The notes beneath the pieces are model-generated. The model had not been told where the DNA came from. It ran no database searches and saw nothing but the letters and a program-made list of their open reading frames with translations. A stretch of DNA of 25,936 bases, taken from an uncultured Propionivibrio sp. (GTDB lineage: Bacteria > Pseudomonadota > Gammaproteobacteria > Burkholderiales > Rhodocyclaceae). Positions 23,105-25,936 of this stretch are shown here, piece after piece (positions within the stretch are counted from its first letter, which is position 1; each line of letters starts with the position of its first letter). The DNA is taken from contig CALHZD010000151.1 in the NCBI GenBank assembly GCA_938040985.1, positions 1 to 25,936 of the forward strand. The letters are read 5' to 3'. Position numbers and translations under genes: made by a program.

Positions 23105-23878
23105 ATGATTACGGCCAATGTCGTCTGCAAACGCTATCCGGAAGGGATTGAGGCGCTGCGCGATGTCAGCTTTACGATCGATGCGGGCGAAATGGTCTTC
23201 ATTACCGGCCATTCCGGCGCCGGCAAGACGACGCTGTTCCGTCTGCTGGCGGCGATCGAGCGGCCGACCTCCGGCAGCATCGTCGTCAATGGGCAGAATA
23301 TTTCCGCGCTGCGGCGTAGCGCCATTCCTTATTTAAGGCGAAATTTCGGCCTCGTTTTTCAGGACCAGAAACTGCTGTTTGATCGCAGCGTATTGAATAA
23401 TGTCCTGCTACCGCTGGCCATCATCGGTATGACGCCGAAAGAAGCGCTGCGTCGGGCGAATGCCGCGCTCGATAAAGTGGGCTTGCTCGATCGCGCCAAT
23501 GCCAATCCGGTGGCGCTTTCCGGCGGCGAACAGCAGCGGCTGGCGATTGCCCGTGCCGTCGTCAATCGCCCGGCAATCCTGCTGATCGACGAACCGACGG
23601 CCAATCTTGACAGCGCATCGGCAGCCGCGATTCTTGATATTTTTCGCGCTTTTCACCAGGTCGGAGTGACGCTGATCATCGCTACGCACGATCCTCTGTG
23701 GATGGCGCATTTCGGGTCGCGCCGGCTGCATTTGGAGCATGGACATTTGCAGGAATACACGGAAGAAAGGCTGGCGGAAGCCGGCGAGTATCCGCATGAC
23801 CTCCCGCATGACCCGGCGAACGGGGTAAATACAAACAAAGGCGCCGGAGTGAACGAAGATCACGGGAAGAGGGCATGA
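23105..23878 (+). CDS. ftsE: Cell-division ABC transporter ATPase FtsE
   Basis: ATPase of the FtsEX complex, which signals across the membrane to switch on peptidoglycan hydrolases at the septum. Walker A GHSGAGKTT (35-43), signature LSGGEQQR (138-145) and Walker B ILLIDEP (158-164) are present. At 257 residues it is longer than usual (E. coli 222); the excess is a polar C-terminal tail from about residue 220 (rich in Glu, His, Asp, Asn and Gly) that no part of the ABC fold requires. GGGAG lies about 11 nt before the ATG. The stop overlaps the ftsX start by 4 bp (ATGA). Confidence 0.96.
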   Translation: MITANVVCKRYPEGIEALRDVSFTIDAGEMVFITGHSGAGKTTLFRLLAAIERPTSGSIVVNGQNISALRRSAIPYLRRNFGLVFQDQKLLFDRSVLNNVLLPLAIIGMTPKEALRRANAALDKVGLLDRANANPVALSGGEQQRLAIARAVVNRPAILLIDEPTANLDSASAAAILDIFRAFHQVGVTLIIATHDPLWMAHFGSRRLHLEHGHLQEYTEERLAEAGEYPHDLPHDPANGVNTNKGAGVNEDHGKRA

Positions 23879-24774
23879 GACGCTTCTTTGCCCAGCACCT
23901 TGCCGCACTGCGCGATGCCTGGCGGCGTTTGGTGAGCGCGCCGCTCAACAGCCTGCTGTCGTTGATTGTCATTGGTGCGGCGCTGACGTTGCCGAGCGTC
24001 GGCTGGGTGGTGCTGGACAATCTGCGCGGCGTCGGTGATTACAGTGCGGGGATTCCGCAGATTAGTCTGTTCATGACGCGCGATGCCGGGTCGGCGGATG
24101 TCGCCGAAATCGAAAGCCGTCTGCGCGAGGCCAAGGCGGGTAACTGGCGCTTTGTCTCGCGCGAAGAAGCGCTCAAACGCATGGCCTCGAACGAAGGTAT
24201 GGCCGAGATCGTCGCCAATCTGCCCCGAAATCCGCTGCCGGACGCCTTTATCGTCGAACCGGACGATCTGCATCTGGAAGCGCAGGAGGCGCTGGTGACA
24301 CGTTTTTCCGCATGGCCCAAGGTCGCCCATGTGCAGATCGATTCGGACTGGGCGCGCCGTCTCGATGCCTTTCTGCGCCTCGGCAAACTGTCGCTGATCC
24401 TGCTGGCGGGGTTGTTTGGCGGTGCGCTGGTCGTTGTCACCTTCAATACCATCCGTTTGCAGATTCTGGCCCAGTCCGACGAAATCGAAGTGGCGAAATT
24501 GATCGGCGCGACGGATGCCTTCATCCGTCGTCCGTTCTACTATTTTGGCGCGTTGCAGGGCGCGCTCGGCGGGTTGTTTGCCGCCGCGCTCGTCTGGCTG
24601 GGCGTTTATTTATTGACGCCCGTCATTCATGAGATCGTCGCGCTTTACCAGGGACATTTTGTGCTGTCCGGCCCCGCGGCGCTCCAGGTCGCCGCGCTGG
24701 CGGGGGTCGGCGCAGTGCTTGGCTGGGTCGGCGCATGGCTGTCTGCCGCGATTCACCTACATAAGATCGGTTGA
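23875..24774 (+). CDS. ftsX: Cell-division membrane protein FtsX
   Basis: Membrane subunit of FtsEX. 299 residues. The cytoplasmic N-terminus is followed by TM1 (about 24-46), a large periplasmic loop (about 47-170) that would contact the murein hydrolase activator, then TM2 (about 172-194), TM3 (about 219-243) and TM4 (about 266-290). The conserved DEIEVAKLIGATDAFIRRPF segment lies between TM2 and TM3. Overlap with ftsE implies translational coupling. Confidence 0.95.
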   Translation: MRRFFAQHLAALRDAWRRLVSAPLNSLLSLIVIGAALTLPSVGWVVLDNLRGVGDYSAGIPQISLFMTRDAGSADVAEIESRLREAKAGNWRFVSREEALKRMASNEGMAEIVANLPRNPLPDAFIVEPDDLHLEAQEALVTRFSAWPKVAHVQIDSDWARRLDAFLRLGKLSLILLAGLFGGALVVVTFNTIRLQILAQSDEIEVAKLIGATDAFIRRPFYYFGALQGALGGLFAAALVWLGVYLLTPVIHEIVALYQGHFVLSGPAALQVAALAGVGAVLGWVGAWLSAAIHLHKIG

Positions 24775-24792
24775 TGGGCGGCGCCGGCGGAT

Positions 24793-25713
24793 ATGGAAAA
24801 ATCACCGACCTCTTCCGCTGTACGCTGGCGCGCTTACCTGAGCAATAACTGGCCCGCCGCGCTGGGTCTGGCGGTGGCGCTGGCCGTCGTGATCTTTCTG
24901 CTGGCGCAGAGCGTAGTGCGCATTGCCGGCGGCGAAGCGCCGGCCGGAGTCGTCAATGCGCTGCTGGGCGGCGTAGCGGCGGCCGCAGCGACGGCTTTGG
25001 GCGCGTTGCCGGCCATTTTGTTGCGCGGCATTTCACAAAAACTGGAAGATAGTCTGCTTAGCATGGCCGCCGGCATGATGCTTGCCGCCAGCGCATTTTC
25101 GCTGATTCTGCCCGGGCTTGACGCGGCCGAAACAATGCTTGGGAGCAAGCTGGGGAGCGCCGGCGTCGTTGTGACCGGGATGGCGCTTGGCGTCATGCTC
25201 ATGCTCGGTCTGGAGCGCTTTACGCCGCACGCGCACGAGGCGGTCGGGGTGTCCGGCCCGGGTTCGGAGCGTTATGGGCGCGTCTGGCTGTTTGTCTTTG
25301 CTATTGTGCTGCACAATCTGCCGGAGGGCATGGCGATTGGCGTGAGTTTTGCACGTAACGACCTTTCCGTCGGTTTGCCGACGACGCTGGCTATTTCCTT
25401 GCAGGATTTGCCGGAAGGATTGGCGGTGGCGCTTTCGCTGCGCTCGATCGGTTTTGGCGCGTGGCGCTCGGTGCTTGTAGGCGGCGCCAGCGGCCTCGTC
25501 GAACCGCTGGGCGCGCTGCTGGGCATCGGTCTGTCGAGCGGCTTTGCCTTGGCGTATCCGACGGGACTGGGATTGGCGGCAGGCGCAATGATCTTTGTCG
25601 TCTCGCACGAGGTGATTCCCGAAACCCACCGCAACGGCCACCAGACGATGGCGACGCTGGGTCTGATGGCGGGCTTTGCCCTGATGATGGTGCTCGACAC
25701 CGTGCTGGGCTGA
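24793..25713 (+). CDS. ZIP-family zinc/divalent metal transporter (GufA subfamily, BbZIP-like)
   Basis: 306 residues with about eight membrane spans. Inner-membrane carrier for Zn2+ and similar ions. Metal-site motifs are HNLPEG (His174, Asn175, Glu178) in TM4, QDLPEG (Gln204, Asp205, Glu208) in TM5, and Glu237 in GLVEPLG. From memory these match the Bordetella bronchiseptica BbZIP ligands with a constant offset of 3 residues, and Asp86 and Met96 match its entrance residues. Long identical stretches such as GMMLAASAFSLILPGLDAA and IFVVSHEVIPETHRNGH support close homology. It starts 18 bp after ftsX, so it may be cotranscribed with ftsEX; a functional link is not implied. The ribosome binding site is weak (GGCGG). 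Confidence 0.95.
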   Translation: MEKSPTSSAVRWRAYLSNNWPAALGLAVALAVVIFLLAQSVVRIAGGEAPAGVVNALLGGVAAAAATALGALPAILLRGISQKLEDSLLSMAAGMMLAASAFSLILPGLDAAETMLGSKLGSAGVVVTGMALGVMLMLGLERFTPHAHEAVGVSGPGSERYGRVWLFVFAIVLHNLPEGMAIGVSFARNDLSVGLPTTLAISLQDLPEGLAVALSLRSIGFGAWRSVLVGGASGLVEPLGALLGIGLSSGFALAYPTGLGLAAGAMIFVVSHEVIPETHRNGHQTMATLGLMAGFALMMVLDTVLG

Positions 25714-25824
25714 TATAGCGGCTTTGCCAAAATACGGCGTTGCTGTGTTGGCCTGGCCTTGCCGTACGACTCGTACTGTCTGCGGCTTTACCGCCTTGTC
25801 TTTGGCAAAGTCGAGCTGCTATTA
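25714..25824. mobile_element. Correia-like miniature inverted-repeat element (CREE/NEMIS-like)
   Basis: A 111-bp non-coding element starting at the base after the ZIP stop codon. Its ends are imperfect inverted repeats: TATAGCGGC on the left and, on the other strand, TAATAGCAGC on the right, with perfect inner arms CTTTGCCAAA (25722-25731) and TTTGGCAAAG (25801-25810). Internal blocks TACGGCGTTGC (25733-25743), GCCTTGCCGTAC (25756-25767), GTACTGTCTGCGGCTT (25773-25788) and CGCCTTGTC (25792-25800) occur in the same order and orientation in Neisseria Correia elements as I remember them. Those elements also start with TATAG and are mobilised by IS-type transposases acting in trans. No transposase is in this window. 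Confidence 0.75.
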
Positions 25825-25936
25825 AGCTTCTGGGGCGCCCCGCTAAACCTCTTCAAGCAGACCAGAAAACATAAAATGCCCGGAAGTCCTTTAAAAACAA
25901 GGGGTTCGGAGCATCAAAAAACATAAAATGAAAAAA
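25825..25936. other. Right-edge non-coding sequence with a short direct repeat
   Basis: No gene is visible. A palindrome GGGGCGCCCC lies at 25832-25841. AAAACATAAAATG occurs at 25866-25878 and again at 25918-25930, 52 bp apart, with A-rich flanks. The window ends in A residues shortly after the second copy, so further copies cannot be excluded. Confidence 0.5.

Overview
The window reads as chromosomal DNA of a betaproteobacterium with moderately high GC. The evidence is the lolB-ispE-tRNA-Gln-prs-rplY-pth cluster, the ftsY-ftsE-ftsX cluster divergent from M16 peptidase-rsmD-coaD-ferredoxin, an Ala/Lys-rich H1-like protein with a WPFPTGS-type tail, and a ZIP transporter that aligns residue for residue with my memory of the Bordetella protein BbZIP. 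The family cannot be fixed by eye; Rhodocyclales- or Burkholderiales-like is the best guess. I see no prophage, integrase, transposase, CRISPR array or rRNA.

Layout. At 1-308 is the 3' part of a histone H1-like gene, followed by two hairpins. glnS (803-2623) points right and converges on a three-gene leftward operon (5413 down to 2985) made of a membrane J-like protein, a lipoprotein and a second membrane J-domain protein. pyrF (5686-6498) and a 2-hydroxy-3-oxopropionate reductase gene (6825-7706, with a strong terminator) point right. From 14306 down to 8024 the genes point left: a secreted TPR protein, lolB, ispE, tRNA-Gln(TTG), prs, rplY and pth. mutM (14614-15492) and a bacterial dynamin-like GTPase (15736-17703) point right. 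From 21930 down to 17789 a leftward cluster holds two M16-family proteins, rsmD, coaD and a 2[4Fe-4S] ferredoxin. Divergent from it, ftsY, ftsE, ftsX and a ZIP metal transporter point right to 25713.

Most of these genes are housekeeping: translation (glnS, tRNA-Gln, pth, rplY, rsmD), precursor supply (pyrF, prs, ispE, coaD), DNA repair (mutM), and envelope or division functions (lolB, ftsY, ftsEX). The less ordinary parts are the J-like/lipoprotein/J-domain operon at 2985-5413, whose last protein appears to join a J domain, one membrane span and a FliL-like periplasmic domain; the dynamin-like GTPase with its pyrimidine-rich leader lacking an obvious ribosome binding site; and a 111-bp element at 25714-25824, directly after the ZIP stop codon, whose core closely resembles the Correia repeats (CREE/NEMIS) of Neisseria.

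Limits: all calls come from reading motifs, gene order and remembered family sequences. No alignment, fold prediction or expression data were available. Promoter calls are mostly -10 hexamers without a good -35 and should be treated as weak.
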